This document shows, piece after piece, positions 1 to 11,413 of a DNA stretch of 64,000 nt (its first letter is position 1; every line of letters starts with the position of its first letter). The notes beneath the pieces were generated by a model, which had not been told where the DNA came from, searched no databases, and saw only the letters and a list, made by a program, of their open reading frames with translations. The stretch covers positions 163,024,118-163,088,117 of the forward strand of contig OZ023265.1 in assembly GCA_964006375.1 (NCBI GenBank). Reading direction: 5' to 3'. The position numbers and the translations under genes were made by a program. The DNA is from Tillus elongatus. Lineage: Eukaryota; Arthropoda; Insecta; Coleoptera; Cleridae.

Positions 1-1125
1 TGCAAACAAAAAACATAAGCGTCAACATCCTATCCAAAATGATAGTGTTGAAGTGCCTATGCCTGGTCACCCTTTAATGAATAACAGGCAATCTGTATGA
101 AAAATGGCTCAAGAAAGTGGTGTGTTAAAAAGTAGTGTTCATCGGATTATCAATGCTTGGTTTCAAAGCAAAATGTCAAAATTTTTGTGCTTTAATTTGT
201 AGTAAATGAACAAATCTTGGCAGATTATGGGGAGAAGTTATTTAAATATGAGAGATGAAGGTTCAAGATGGTTGTGTAAATGCTTGTGGCCGCACAGAAG
301 TTAAGTAAATACGAAAATTCTTACAAAATCGGAAAAGTGATAGTTCACCACAAGTGTTTGAAGTTCAGAGTTTGGCATTTTTATTAAAATCGTGTAATGA
401 ACAAGCACAAGCTTCAGCTTATTTGTATAGCACATTATATGAATCTTATAGTCAAATATACTTACTTACTAGTAAAAAGAACCTCGGTGGTTCAGGGGTA
501 AGAACGTGTGCCTCTGAACCGAAGGGTACTGGGTTCGATCCCAGGGTACTCCTTCCACTTTTTCAGTACAAACTGTAAAATTAACATCAACCGAGGTTCT
601 GGCATTGTATTTGAGCAAGTCGAATGTCTGCACGTTCCGCCCTTCGGAGGGGGCGTAAAGCCGTCGGTCCCGTGTCCATGCGATGTTGGGCACGTTGAAG
701 ATCCCTACCCTCCTTACAGAAAGATAGGGGTTCGGCAAAATTTCCAGGATAGTGAGGTGAAACTGCTCCCTGGCGTCGGTGATTGGCCATAGTCGCGGAA
801 ATAGGCGACGTTAAAGAAACAAAAACACACAAACACATATACTAGTAAAAAAAACATGAGTTTCATCAATTCAAGATAACACTTGTCCGAAAATTAACCG
901 AAGATGATCCGGGTCGACGTTTACAGTTTTGTGAAAATTTAACTGAGCGTTTGATGAATGACTCAGCTCTACTTTAAAACATTTGTTTTTCTGATGAAAG
1001 TACGTTTATGTTGAACGGTGAAGTGAACAGTTATAATTGTCGTTATTGGAGTAACACAAACCCACACATCTTAGGTGACAGTTACACCCAAACGCCCCAA
1101 AAATTATGGGACCGCTTTCTGTTGA
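1..1125 (+). pseudogene. Decayed IS630/Tc1-mariner-type transposase, split by a SINE
   Basis: Two blocks of one transposase are visible. Before base 467 a helix-turn-helix stretch reads like the DNA-binding part of mariner-type transposases (around 105-165, with VLKSSVHRIINA). After base 852 the catalytic part resumes with ELTEDDPGRRLQFCENLTER, then CFSDESTF, which carries a conserved catalytic aspartate of the DDE fold, then NPHILGDSYTQ. A TAA stop lies just before the FSDEST motif and the 5' part has several stops, so no protein is made. Upstream sequence is cut off by the window edge. The downstream third (second and third catalytic residues) is missing. The two blocks belonged to one gene before the SINE at 479-839 inserted. 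The family assignment rests on motifs only. Confidence 0.75.
479..839 (+). mobile_element. tRNA-derived SINE with 12-bp target duplication
   Basis: The 5' end folds like a tRNA: an A-box-like GGTTCAGGGGTAAGAACG and a B box GGGTTCGATCCC lie about 45 bp apart near 489-550. A roughly 270-bp non-tRNA body and a short A/C-rich tail follow. The 12-bp sequence TACTAGTAAAAA is repeated exactly at 467-478 and 840-851, marking the insertion. Removing the SINE rejoins the transposase remnant around it. The body is much richer in G+C than its surroundings. Confidence 0.85.
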
Positions 1126-1403
1126 AGACAATTTGAGAGATCTCTCTGAGGCCTGGGGTTGAACACACTGAGACTTTAGAGACGATCTCCAGCGAGATTT
1201 GGGGAGTAGACAGATTGAGGCCCCGTAATCGAGCTACAACAACCCAACCCACCTTTGTCCACCGCTCTAAGAAGTAGGCAGATTGAGGCCTTAGAGTGTC
1301 CTTACATATTTCCTTTACCTCTTGAAAATGGCTCCAAAAACATGAGCCGAAACGTCGAGTTTTAATAAATTCTAGACGCGGTTCAACTCGAAAACCAAGT
1401 ATA

Positions 1404-1407
<4 letters not shown>
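1126..1407. other. Non-coding repeat tail with PLE/LINE character
   Basis: No open frame is seen. The stretch holds a direct repeat around GTAGGCAGATTGAGGCC (near 1205 and 1273) and ends in a hammerhead-like motif (listed separately) followed by AATAAATTCTAGACGCGG. It looks like the untranslated end of a retroelement, probably Penelope-like. The assignment is inferred from the motif only. Confidence 0.4.
1319..1359 (+). ncRNA. Degenerate hammerhead ribozyme motif
   Basis: The layout is: CTC (1319-1321), a core TTGAAAA where CUGANGA is expected (two substitutions), stem II GGCTC/GAGCC (1330-1334 with 1344-1348), GAAA (1349-1352), then CGTC and GAG (1357-1359), which pairs with the opening CTC. 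A15.1-C-G-T forms a self-complementary ACGT helix III. Core changes at C3 and G8 should abolish cleavage, so this is read as a relic. Confidence 0.45.
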
Positions 1408-1493
<86 letters not shown>

Positions 1494-1625
1494 TTTAACT
1501 GCTCCTGGATGTGGGTTTCAGGGGGCCTAGTTTGCGCTCATTTGAAGAAATTCTTTCAAAATTCAAAAGTCGGGATCTCCTCATTAATGAATTTTTTAAA
1601 GAAAATTCAATAAAAACCTTGTATG
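1408..1625 (+). repeat. TA-family fragment: (TA)n plus block A
   Basis: A (TA)n array (1408-1488) is followed by the family's conserved block A (TTTGCGCTCATTTGAAGAAA, then CAAAATTCAAAAGTCGGGAT) and the tail with AATGAATTTTTTAAAGAAAATTC. The head and middle blocks are missing. Confidence 0.7.
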
Positions 1626-2371
1626 TAATTTTTTATTCCTTTATATACTATTCTTTCAAATTGAGCAAAGATATGAATTTGAATAGCCTGTGAGTTTCAA
1701 TCAAGATGTAAGAAAATTCTTTCGTAGTCATATTTTTGGCTGTATTAAAAACAGTTATTTATTGGCGAAAAATTATTCATAGTGATTTGCATTATTTATT
1801 ACGTGTTCCCCTCAAACGATTCGTTAACCTTTATCGAACCCATATGATATTTCTTAATTTAAACCAGACATTGTAGGCTAGGGAGCGGGGGACTACATCT
1901 GATTTACATTCCGTACATAAAGCAACCTTGGCGGAATCGGCAACATCATCGATCTCTATTAATAAAGTCGTCTCTAAATGCCGAAGACCTGATTTACCGT
2001 GGGCGGTAACGTTCTCCAGGACCCCTGACGCGTGAAGATGAACACTCATTCTACATACTACATCCTATTACCATTTTATTGGGCACCTATACGAGGGAAT
2101 ATAATCGAAGTTTAGAAGAATTGTCAATATTGTCGAACTAACTGTAATGAAGAGTTGCGAAGTCGGTTGGTCAAACAAGCATTCGGAAAACAAAATATAA
2201 ACTTCTTGCTAAACTACCTTAACCTGGACCTGTAGAACAGATCAGAGACAATTCACAGTTTTATAAATGTTAAGACCCATCCAGTACCATTTAGTGTTTA
2301 AGTGAAATTAAATCTGGCCTACGAAATATTTTGAATGTAGCTACAGGATTTAATTTAACTTTTAACTTTAT
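1626..2371. other. No recognisable gene; one unassigned 72-codon ORF
   Basis: Mostly AT-rich sequence without family signatures. On the minus strand 2049-1831 is an open frame (begins MSVHLHASGVLENVTAHGK) in a locally more GC-rich patch. It could be a transposon-derived fragment, but I do not recognise it and no splice context supports a host gene. Confidence 0.4.
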
Positions 2372-2460
2372 AAGTACACTTTGAGAACCCAAATCACCAC
2401 AACACATATTTTAAAGACCTTACGATCGTTTCACTGACCACGTCAGCATCATCAGAGGAT
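2372..2460 (-). mobile_element. Penelope-like element terminus with hammerhead
   Basis: The plus strand begins AAGTACACTTTGAGAACCC and continues AAATCACCACAACACAT, the same end sequence as the PLE at 55962 and 60722. It runs directly into a hammerhead motif at 2418-2460. Only the terminus is present. Confidence 0.65.
2418..2460 (-). ncRNA. Hammerhead ribozyme motif (type I, PLE-type)
   Basis: On the minus strand: helix I strand CCT, core CTGATGA, one unpaired T, stem II GCTGAC/GTCAGT with loop GTG, GAAA, self-complementary helix III ACGATCGT, H17 = A, then AGG pairing with CCT. All conserved core positions are present. The cleavage-site base is A instead of the preferred C. The palindromic helix III suggests it would act as a dimer, as reported for PLE hammerheads. 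Confidence 0.65.
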
Positions 2461-2650
2461 GAAAAATTCTAAATTAAACTAGCCGCTAGAGTGTATTTAT
2501 ATCGCACCTAGGTAGACGAACTAATCCGAAGTAAAAATTGTAGTGGGCGACCCATCGTTTGTCTATTGTATCAATATTGAACGGACGAGGTCGAAGAACT
2601 ACTTTAATCTTCTGGTTGGCAAATTTATGAGCTTTTATCTAAATTTTTTT

Positions 2651-2971
2651 ATATTTCAACAACACACCACGGGGACTTACAGCCTAAATACTATCGTACC
2701 GTGAGTGTCGACAAGGAGGAAAGAGGCAACTTGTTAATTCTGGACTTGAAGGCTTGGAGGTTCGGAGGAGAAGGAAAAACATATGCCGGCAAGGATATCC
2801 AGAACTTGGAGGTCCTCAGGACAAAAGAGCGGGCATAACAAGATGTTCTATGTCTGATCACCTGGATAGTAAAAGGGTGCATTAGCTCTGTTCCCCTGGT
2901 AGATCTCTGGGGGCAGCAGGTGGAGGAACTATAGAAGAAAGCTCCTCTGAGCAGTGCTCGTGCAAATATCT

Positions 2972-3028
<57 letters not shown>

Positions 3029-3668
3029 CACCAACGGTACGTTGGTGGGCAAGGGATGGCAGCCTTTGGGTAAGGGTAGGGTCTCCGATGAGACGTATAG
3101 CTCTCTTCTGAATTGAGTCCAGGATAGCGAGTGTAGAAGCGGCATCAGCACCCCAGGTGTGGGAGCAGTATTCGAGGTTTGGCCTTATTTGTGAAGTATA
3201 TAAGGTATCGAGATTAGGTGGTGAAAAGTATTTGCGAGCCCGGAAGAGGAAGCCTAATTTCTTAGCAGCCGCTTCTGCAATTGATGTGACATGTTGGTGC
3301 CAACTGAGATTTCGATCCACGGAAATGCCAATGAGTGAAAAGGACACTAACTTGGTTGTTCATTGTGATGGGTCTAGGGCTGGTGTATCTCTTATGAGAT
3401 AGAAAGCAAGACTGAGATTTGGTGGAGTTGAATTGTACAAGATTTCTACTTCCCCAGTACAATATTTTTTGGAGATCCACAGAGACAGAACCCTCCATGA
3501 GTCTGCGATCCTCATCTAATTGGGCTGAAGAGACAGGCTTAGAATATTGTATATTTGAGTGGAGGGTGCTGTCGTCCGCGTAACTGTGAACTGGGTTGGA
3601 TGTGCTAGAGAGGAGGTCATTGATGTGGAGAAGAAACAAAGTAGGGGCTAAAGCTGAAGCTTGAGGGA
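2651..3668 (-). pseudogene. CR1-like LINE, 5'-truncated reverse transcriptase C-terminal half
   Basis: Minus-strand frames give LLSSTSNPVHSYADDST (the YADD catalytic motif of reverse transcriptase), then SFSLIGISVDRNLSWHQH, KKLGFLFRARKYFS, YTSQIRPNLEYCSH, and a C-terminal end [18 protein letters not shown]. The 3' end is ...GTGGTGTGTTGTTGAAATAT, shared with the copies at 21.5, 23.9, 43.7, 43.9 and 61.8 kb. Frameshifts and a (GA)n expansion (2974-3026) break the frame. It enters no intact ORF and lacks the endonuclease and N-terminal RT. Confidence 0.85.
2974..3026. repeat. (GA)n microsatellite expanded inside the LINE
   Basis: About 26 AG units lie where sister copies (24163, 44187, 62142) have only about 3-6. 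The array sits within what was coding sequence and encodes an artificial Ser-Leu run on the minus strand. Confidence 0.9.
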
Positions 3669-3699
3669 ATTTAAGGATAATGGACCAGTGGTCATCAGC

Positions 3700-4287
3700 G
3701 GCACCGAATTTTTTTCTTTAAATGCCTATAACTTTTTTTTTCAATAGATCTAAATTTTGGCAGATAGTTTACTTTTTGTGACATAAACAAACGTATCAAA
3801 TTTGGTAACTTTGTTATTTCCAGAAAAATAAAAATGTTTCGAAAGAAAACACAAAATTTTTTGGGAAAAACTGGGCTGATTTTCCTGACTAACGAACTTA
3901 CTTATCCAAGACATTTGCAAAAGGAAGGTATTCTTGCGACATCTTTCTTTGTCTAAATGTTGCCAATTTTAACGTTCAAATCGCGACTTTGACGTTTTGA
4001 GGAAAACCACAAATTGTTTTTCGTTAAATGCCTATAACTTTTTTGTCTTTTAACTTACAGAATTTTTGTACGAGGTTCACCTTTTCTAATGCAAACACTT
4101 GTACCACATTTCGTTGCGCTTACTTTGTTATTTCCGGAGATATAAAAATTTTCCAAGTGAAAACACAAAATTTTCCAGGAAAACCTGGGACGATTTTCCT
4201 GGCTAACGAACTTATCCAAGCAACTTACAAATAAAAGGTACCAAGTTTGATCAAAATCGGCGCATTATTTTTTGAGTTATCGGTGTG

Positions 4288-4385
<98 letters not shown>

Positions 4386-4485
4386 CCCCCGGATATGTGT
4401 CCTAGGGGGCCCGCGCTCATTTTCATAACTTTTTTCAAAATTCAAAAGTCACGATCTCCTCGTTAGTGAATTTTTTAAAGAAAAG
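3700..4485 (+). repeat. TA-family copy, block B duplicated
   Basis: Block B (AAATGCCTATAACTTTTTT ... AAAACCTGGG ... GATTTTCCTGGCTAACGAACTT) occurs twice in tandem, at 3706-4020 and 4021-4290. Then come (TA)n (4292-4380), block A (GCGCTCATTTTCATAAC) and the tail TTAGTGAATTTTTTAAAG. The head is absent. Confidence 0.75.
4292..4380. repeat. (TA)n array, one of about 25 in the window
   Basis: Arrays of pure or nearly pure TA, about 60-200 bp each, occur at 1408-1488, 4292-4380, 9616-9712, 18700-18790, 19106-19163, 20821-20951, 25363-25432, 28536-28740, 29465-29577, 29797-29877, 30239-30360, 32326-32408, 34256-34363, 34568-34654, 36090-36171, 36887-37046, 39083-39157, 41297-41388, 41673-41838, 43528-43593, 43626-43725, 43886-43949, 52724-52826, 53777-53914 and 57174-57253. 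Nearly all are the core of a TA-family copy; those at 43.5-43.9 kb are tied to LINE ends. Confidence 0.95.
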
Positions 4486-5235
4486 AAAAACATGTCTAAC
4501 AGGGTCGATAAATATATCAAAAACAGTAGTTGACCGCGTATGGAATCCTGCTGCACTCCCGAAATTATATTATAAACGTTACATTTGAAACCTCAACAAA
4601 CTGCTCTCTTCTATCCAGGGAACATCTGCCCTCAGAGATTCCGACTGCTAAAGCGCAAAAAGAACTGCTCGAGGCAGAGGGTCGTATTCGCAGCAACTAA
4701 GCTACGTCGCCTTTAAACTGTAATGATGGTGACGATGAGCGTCCAATAACTGTACTTACATTAGTCTGTTCACATCTTAATTGCTTCTATAAGGCATTTA
4801 GAGGAAGGTTTTTGAAATATATAGAATATATCGATTAATGGTTATACGACGTTGTCATTAGTTATTGGATACGGCATTATAATATGAGATGGCCTGTTTT
4901 TTGGTGGTGTAATTAATGGTATATAGGCATTTTCCTCTTTATTATTCATGTTTGGTCTTGTACTGACCACAAATTATGCTATAAAAACGAGATTGCCTTG
5001 ATGAATAATTCAATAATCGATCGTAAATTATATATGAAAGAAGGAATTTATGTATATGCTAGCGTATTACCCGGCGCTGTCCGGTTCTACTCTATTATAG
5101 AATATTATATCATAGAATACAATAAAAAAATCCCACCCCATCACAGTCGTATTTTTTTGGACATCAGGAGTGTACAAAACCAAATAAATAGTATTCTCCA
5201 ATTCATCACATAGCAGAAATCCTGGGGTTTGACTG
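4486..5235. other. No gene seen
   Basis: AT-rich sequence with short frames only. It may include decayed LINE sequence joined to the fragment at 5236, but no motif supports it. Confidence 0.4.
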
Positions 5236-5395
5236 GATAATAAACCTGTTTTAAGAGTTAACTCGATAAAATACCTAGGAGTATATATTGACGAAAAACT
5301 TAATCGCAGAAGCATATTGAATACATCAATTGTAAGTGCAGAAACGTTTTTCAATCCCTCAGAAGAATCATATGGCGGAAGTGGTCCAATATTAC
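5236..5395 (+). pseudogene. LINE reverse transcriptase C-terminal fragment
   Basis: One frame reads VLRVNSIKYLGVYIDEKLN, matching the KYLGxxID motif just after the RT catalytic core in jockey/CR1/R1-type LINEs. It is flanked by stops. Clade cannot be told from so short a piece. Confidence 0.6.
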
Positions 5396-6489
5396 TCGCT
5401 ATTAGCCAGCCCTGCTAGCAATCTACAGATGTGCTATTTCACCAATCTTATCATGTACCATCGAAATATGTGGTCGTCAAATAAATCGAAATATGGTGTT
5501 GTTGGAGAAACATAAATGGTACGCCCCTGTCTCTTTTACTTTCATTCGGTTGCACTATCCTTTAAGTTTCTACCTGGAATCAGTTATCTCTGGAATTCAC
5601 AATCCTTTTCAATTTGCTGGTAATCTTTATCCTCTAGCCATCTTTATCGCATTCCATTTACGCGTGAATAATGCCATACAAAGAATACTTATATACCGTT
5701 AGGTCCTTTCCTGTAAATAGCTTTAGCTGTCTTTGACGTGTTCTTAAAATGTACCCAGTGGATTTCTTCACTAGAAATAATACTTCTAACTGGTGCTCAT
5801 CCTATATTACTGACATTATGTCAACTACGTCAACTAGCGTTACGCGAAAGCTCGATAAAAGCAAGCCTTTCGCAAAGCACAGTTCAGTTCTACGATCGAT
5901 CTCCTCTTCTTAGCTTCTTGGGACTCCGAGGTGCTAATCTTCCACTTAAACACCGCTCGTGTGTTTAAGCCAGTTCAGTTCTAGTCGAGTTCGACTACGA
6001 ATCTCATCTTCTAAGCCTCTTGGGACTTCTAAGATCCCAATCTTCTACTTAAACACCGCTCGTGTGATTAAGCCAGTTCAGTTCAAATTCCAATCTTCCT
6101 ACAGAAATTCCGTTCGTACTGTGATACCGTGAAAAGTCAGTGTTTTCTTCTAAATGAGAAAGTATACGTAATCAACTTCCACAATACGCGCAGTTAAATA
6201 AATGCAATAACAAGTAGCTAATAAGATTGTGAAATCTCCTGAGTAACCCTTTAAATCAGGTGTAGAACCGCAAATTGTAAATAAGTGTTAAGTTCAAAGT
6301 GTACATAGTAACAATACAACATATATAAATATAAAAAGTATATTACCGAAATATTCTGAAATCCAGTGCACCTAGAGTTATAAATACTGTCCACATCTTC
6401 AACATATTCTTCTTCCAACGCTAATTAGCAAAGCCGACTAGTTAGCGAGGGTGGGATCAATCCACCTGCAAAGCATTGGGGAAAGAAAA
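5396..6489. other. No gene seen; contains a tandem hairpin repeat
   Basis: No coding signature. 5910-6105 holds a ~103-bp direct repeat. Each unit carries ACTTAAACACCGCTCGTGTG followed by TTTAAG, which can form a 9-bp stem with a CGCTC loop, and both units end in AAGCCAGTTCAGTTC. It could be the untranslated leader of a retroelement. Confidence 0.4.
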
Positions 6490-7250
6490 CAAGCTCAGGT
6501 GTACCGCAAGGTACAATATTATGGCCGATTCTGTTTACAATTTTCATAAATGAAATATTTTACTTAAACAGTTGTGGACATATAATCAGCTATGCAGATG
6601 GCACTACAATATTTTATAAAAGTAACTCATGGGAAAACCTGAAGAGATGTGAAAGGAGACCTGCTAAATATTAAAGAGTTTTTCGATTGTAAACTATTAA
6701 CGATTAGTTTTTCCAAAACTTCATACCTGCCATTTTCTTGCAACAGGTCAGTATCGTCAAGCTTTTCTAGTATCACAATCAAAGGCGACGACAACGAAAT
6801 TAAAATTATACCTAGTGAAAAAGTCAAATACTTATGGATTTTCATTGTCAAACATCTGAGATGAGATTTACATATTGATTACGTTGTTCAAAAGCTGCGT
6901 TGCATTATGTACAGGTTTAAGTATCTGACTCAAATTTTGAATGATGGTCACCTCGGAATATGGTATCAACCTCTAGTGGAAACCCATCTAACACACGGAA
7001 TTGGTGGCTGTGGAGGTGTTGCAAGAATATATCTCACAAAACTAGAAATAGTACAAGAGCGGCTTTTGGAAATTATTTTCGACAAGCAGCATATGTGTCC
7101 AAGTGACCTTTACAAGGAAACTGGATTATTAGACCTAAGGCAATTGTTCTATTTTATTGTCAATGTTAGGCAGTTTAAAACTAAATCAGATACGTCACTG
7201 GTGGAACACAGTTATCGTATCATCATCTATCTTTTTCATTAAATTTTAAA
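6490..7250 (+). pseudogene. LINE reverse transcriptase, C-terminal half
   Basis: Reading frames with several stops and shifts give SYADGTTIFYK, where the catalytic YADD appears as YADG. These are followed by KVKYLWIFIVKHLR (the KYLG/ID motif), MYRFKYLTQILNDGH and a C-terminal region with LVETHLTHGIGG. The order matches the thumb and connection part of a jockey/CR1-type LINE RT. It is inactive and 5'-truncated. Confidence 0.75.
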
Positions 7251-7559
7251 GTTATATAATATTATAAGCACAACTAAAGCACATTCTAAGCGATTATTCG
7301 GAATAATAATCTATTCAAATATTCTCAGTATATTGATGAAGAATTTTCTTAGGATGTGATTGAATTAATGTACTCAGAATATTCAAGATTGAAGTTTGGA
7401 ATTCCATAAATGTTATTAGAACATTTCGGAACAAATATTCTGAAAAAAGAATGTTCTCACATTGTGAGAACATTCTGAGAATATCTTGTGCTGTATGGGA
7501 GACTTTCATTGTTTTGGTTTTATCACAATTTAATTATAATTTATTGCACTTTAGCCATT
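7251..7559. other. No gene; perfect palindrome at 7449-7475
   Basis: AT-rich spacer. GAATGTTCTCACA and its exact reverse complement flank a single T, making a 27-nt hairpin. It might be the centre of a small foldback element, but no target duplication was found. Confidence 0.5.
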
Positions 7560-8470
7560 TACTAACAACTCCCACATCCTCGTAATGTAATTAATACCCT
7601 GTCCTGTACGTCTTTCCCCTTACAGTGCAACAAAGTATCATCAGCAAACATTTTCATACTACAATTATTTATTACGATGGGCAAATCGTTTATATACAGG
7701 ACCAACAACAATGGTCCTAAAACATTCTCTTGTGGTATACCTGTATTTAATGAAATGCAAGATGAATATGTTGTTCTATATCTTACTTTTTGCTTCCTAT
7801 TTGTCAAGTAGTGCAATTACGACACCACCAGAGCCATACATTTTTAATTTTTCTATCAATTTATTTCTGTCAATAGTTTCAAATGCTCTCTTTAGATCTA
7901 AAGAAACAATCAACACTGACTGAGATATATCCACGGCTTTAAGCCATTCATTAGGCACAAATTAAATAGCTGTCTCACATGAATGATTCTCACAAAAACC
8001 TGATTGATATCTTTTTAGTATTTTATTTGTTTTTAGAAATTCTGATATTTGCTCTTTAATAGCACATTCAATCAATTTCTCTGGAATTACCAAGGTGTTA
8101 ACTGGTCGGAGTTTAACATCTTTCTTTGGATTCGATGTTTTTGGTATAGGAATAACATCAGATGTTTTGGGTTTATCTGGAAATATGCCTGTTTCTAAGC
8201 ATAAATTGATTAAGTTCAGAACAGGGTATCCGATAGCGTCAAAACTCATTTTCAATAATTCTACTGTAAAAACATCTGACCGTCCATTTTTTTTAAGAAT
8301 AACTATATATTTTCTCAATTTATTCAATGAAAGTGGTTCAAAACAGTCCATTTGATGATCAGTTGTAGTTATAATACTTTGAAAATCTAATGGATCTAGT
8401 GAATTGACAATTTCTACAATGCAATCAACAAAATGAATGTTTAATTTTCCGCAATTTCATCACTACATGT
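7560..8470 (-). pseudogene. LINE reverse transcriptase core fragment
   Basis: On the minus strand 8351-7962 reads SLNKLRKYIVILKKNGRSD, then GIFPDKPKTSDVIPIPK and KRYQSGFCENHSCETAI, the N-terminal RT blocks. After a shift, 7816-7562 gives LTNRKQKVRYR, GIPQENVLGPLLLVLYINDL and FADDTLLH, the catalytic block. It is a different LINE from the CR1-like family, probably jockey/I-like, and is broken by stops near 7920. It lies back to back with the RT fragment ending at 7250. Confidence 0.8.
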
Positions 8471-8526
8471 ATAAAGAATACCGCCTATTTAAATTTCAAT
8501 TAACATTTTACTATTTATATATAAAA

Positions 8527-9838
<1,312 letters not shown>

Positions 9839-10769
9839 AAGTGGAAGATTAATAATGTGTATTAACTTGTAATTTGTGCGTTGTTTTGATGACTGATCGG
9901 TGAGCTCACCGGTGCATGTGAATACATTGACCTGAACTGAAACAAGAGTAATCTGTAGACGCATGGCGGTTATCTTGAATATATTTAGGTGTGTTTTTGC
10001 TTGTGTATTGTATTATCTTAATCACCTTTGTGGAATTTACAGTTTTTGTATGTATAATTTGTTTATTTTTGCTTTTGTTTATATAATTTAGGTTTGTTGG
10101 ATGCTGGCATAGCCGTAGGCTGATATCGGTTATAGACCAAATTGGTTTGTACGTTCTTATATATTTAATTTTTGAGCGGCGTCTTTGCCGACTGTGATCT
10201 TGAAATTTTGTATTGTTTAACTGTTATATCGTATATTATATTGCTTTATCATTATTTCGTTGAATTGTTGAATTTTAGTCGTACTCTTTTTTGATTAAAA
10301 ACGCACTTTCATTTATTTACGTTCTTATCTTTTCTTCTCACATGTCTCTTTTTAGTTACACAGGGCCTGTATGCTTGATATTTGGAGAAATATAGTTCTG
10401 TATTTTGATTGATGTGACTTGATTGCTCAATTTTAAATTGTTTTCTTTTCTTGAGATATGGGCTTACGATGAATTTTTGAAAATCAAAGATTGCAGAGCT
10501 CGATGTGCGATCCATACAGCCGCATTTGGAATCGGTGGAACGACTTATGTGGATGAGGATGTTGATATTTTATGCGCTGTTCTAAATGTGCAGGGATTTC
10601 GCTTGTTGAAGTAGCGGGGATTACGATGGGAGTGGTTCGATGTTGCTATTTATATAAGAGATTAAATAACATTTAATTTGAGCTCTATAACGAGCAGTGC
10701 GGAGCAGGTAGGTATGTGTATGCCTAAATAAAAATTATAAAAAACTTCCTTGCGGCTGTGTACCGTTAA
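9839..10769. other. No gene; probable retroelement untranslated sequence
   Basis: AT-rich, with a GC-richer phrase GATGCTGGCATAGCCGTAGG near 10100. No protein motif. It precedes a LINE endonuclease fragment, so it may be LINE 3' or 5' untranslated sequence. Confidence 0.35.
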
Positions 10770-11085
10770 CATCAATTGAATTACAAAACATTCATTGATG
10801 AACTTGAAAATTTAATTGGAAATGCACTGTTGCTTACTGATGCTGTTGTGATTTGTGGCGACATTAACATTGATTTACTAAAAGACGATTGCGTTCTATT
10901 ACATGGAACAGAGGCAGGGTGTTTAGGACTCATTTCGTTACCAAAACGATTGGACAAAAAAGCTTTAATTATCTGGCAACGCGATTTTATAATTCCATAC
11001 CATCTGAGCTTACTAATACTGGCAATTTAACCAGATTTAAAAGAGAATGAAACAAATTTATCTCAAATCAATCAAGACAATTTGT
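10770..11085 (+). pseudogene. LINE remnant: endonuclease piece joined to RT C-terminus
   Basis: TFIDELENLIGNALLLTDAV followed by VICGDINIDLL matches the GDFN motif of the apurinic endonuclease domain. Roughly 100 bp later another frame reads SELTNTGNLTRFKRE, typical of the extreme C-terminus of LINE RTs. The whole RT between them is missing, so this is an internal deletion derivative. Confidence 0.65.
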
Positions 11086-11186
11086 GAATGATTTTTTTCG
11101 TTGGGTTAGTCGTAGTTTTAAGGTTTGATTGACATTTGTAAATTGTTATGCTTCATATCTAACTATGTGGCACCTATGTATAAACT

Positions 11187-11401
11187 TATAGCGCCTCCGT
11201 GGCCGTGCGGGAAAGTCGATTCAGACTTTCCAATACGGACTCGGGGGACGACGGTTCGAGACTCACCGGTGGCGGATGATTTTTCAAATCACTGTCGTCG
11301 TTGAGATCGAGCTCAAGGTGGAGGGTAGGTTAGTTTAGATGAGCAAAAAGGGGTCAGCAATGGCCCAATTGCCAGTAAGCATCTTACCTTTACCTTTTTT
11401 T
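11187..11401 (+). mobile_element. tRNA-derived SINE with target duplication
   Basis: An A box (GTGGCCGTGCGGG) and B box (GGTTCGAGACTC) lie in the first 85 bp, followed by a short body and a T-rich end. TATGTATAAACT occurs at 11175-11186 and again at 11402-11413, giving a 12-bp target duplication. It differs in sequence from the SINEs at 479 and 50233. Confidence 0.85.
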
Positions 11402-11413
11402 TATGTATAAACT

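Noticed and set aside
469..838. Overlapping ORFs on both strands at 469-838 as genes
   Set aside because: They fall inside the GC-rich SINE body with clear target duplications.
1831..2049. 72-codon minus-strand ORF as a conserved gene
   Set aside because: Short, isolated, no splice sites or known motif; kept only as an unassigned ORF.
2970..3347. Poly-Leu-Ser ORF end
   Set aside because: Produced by the (GA)n expansion within a LINE; sister copies lack it.
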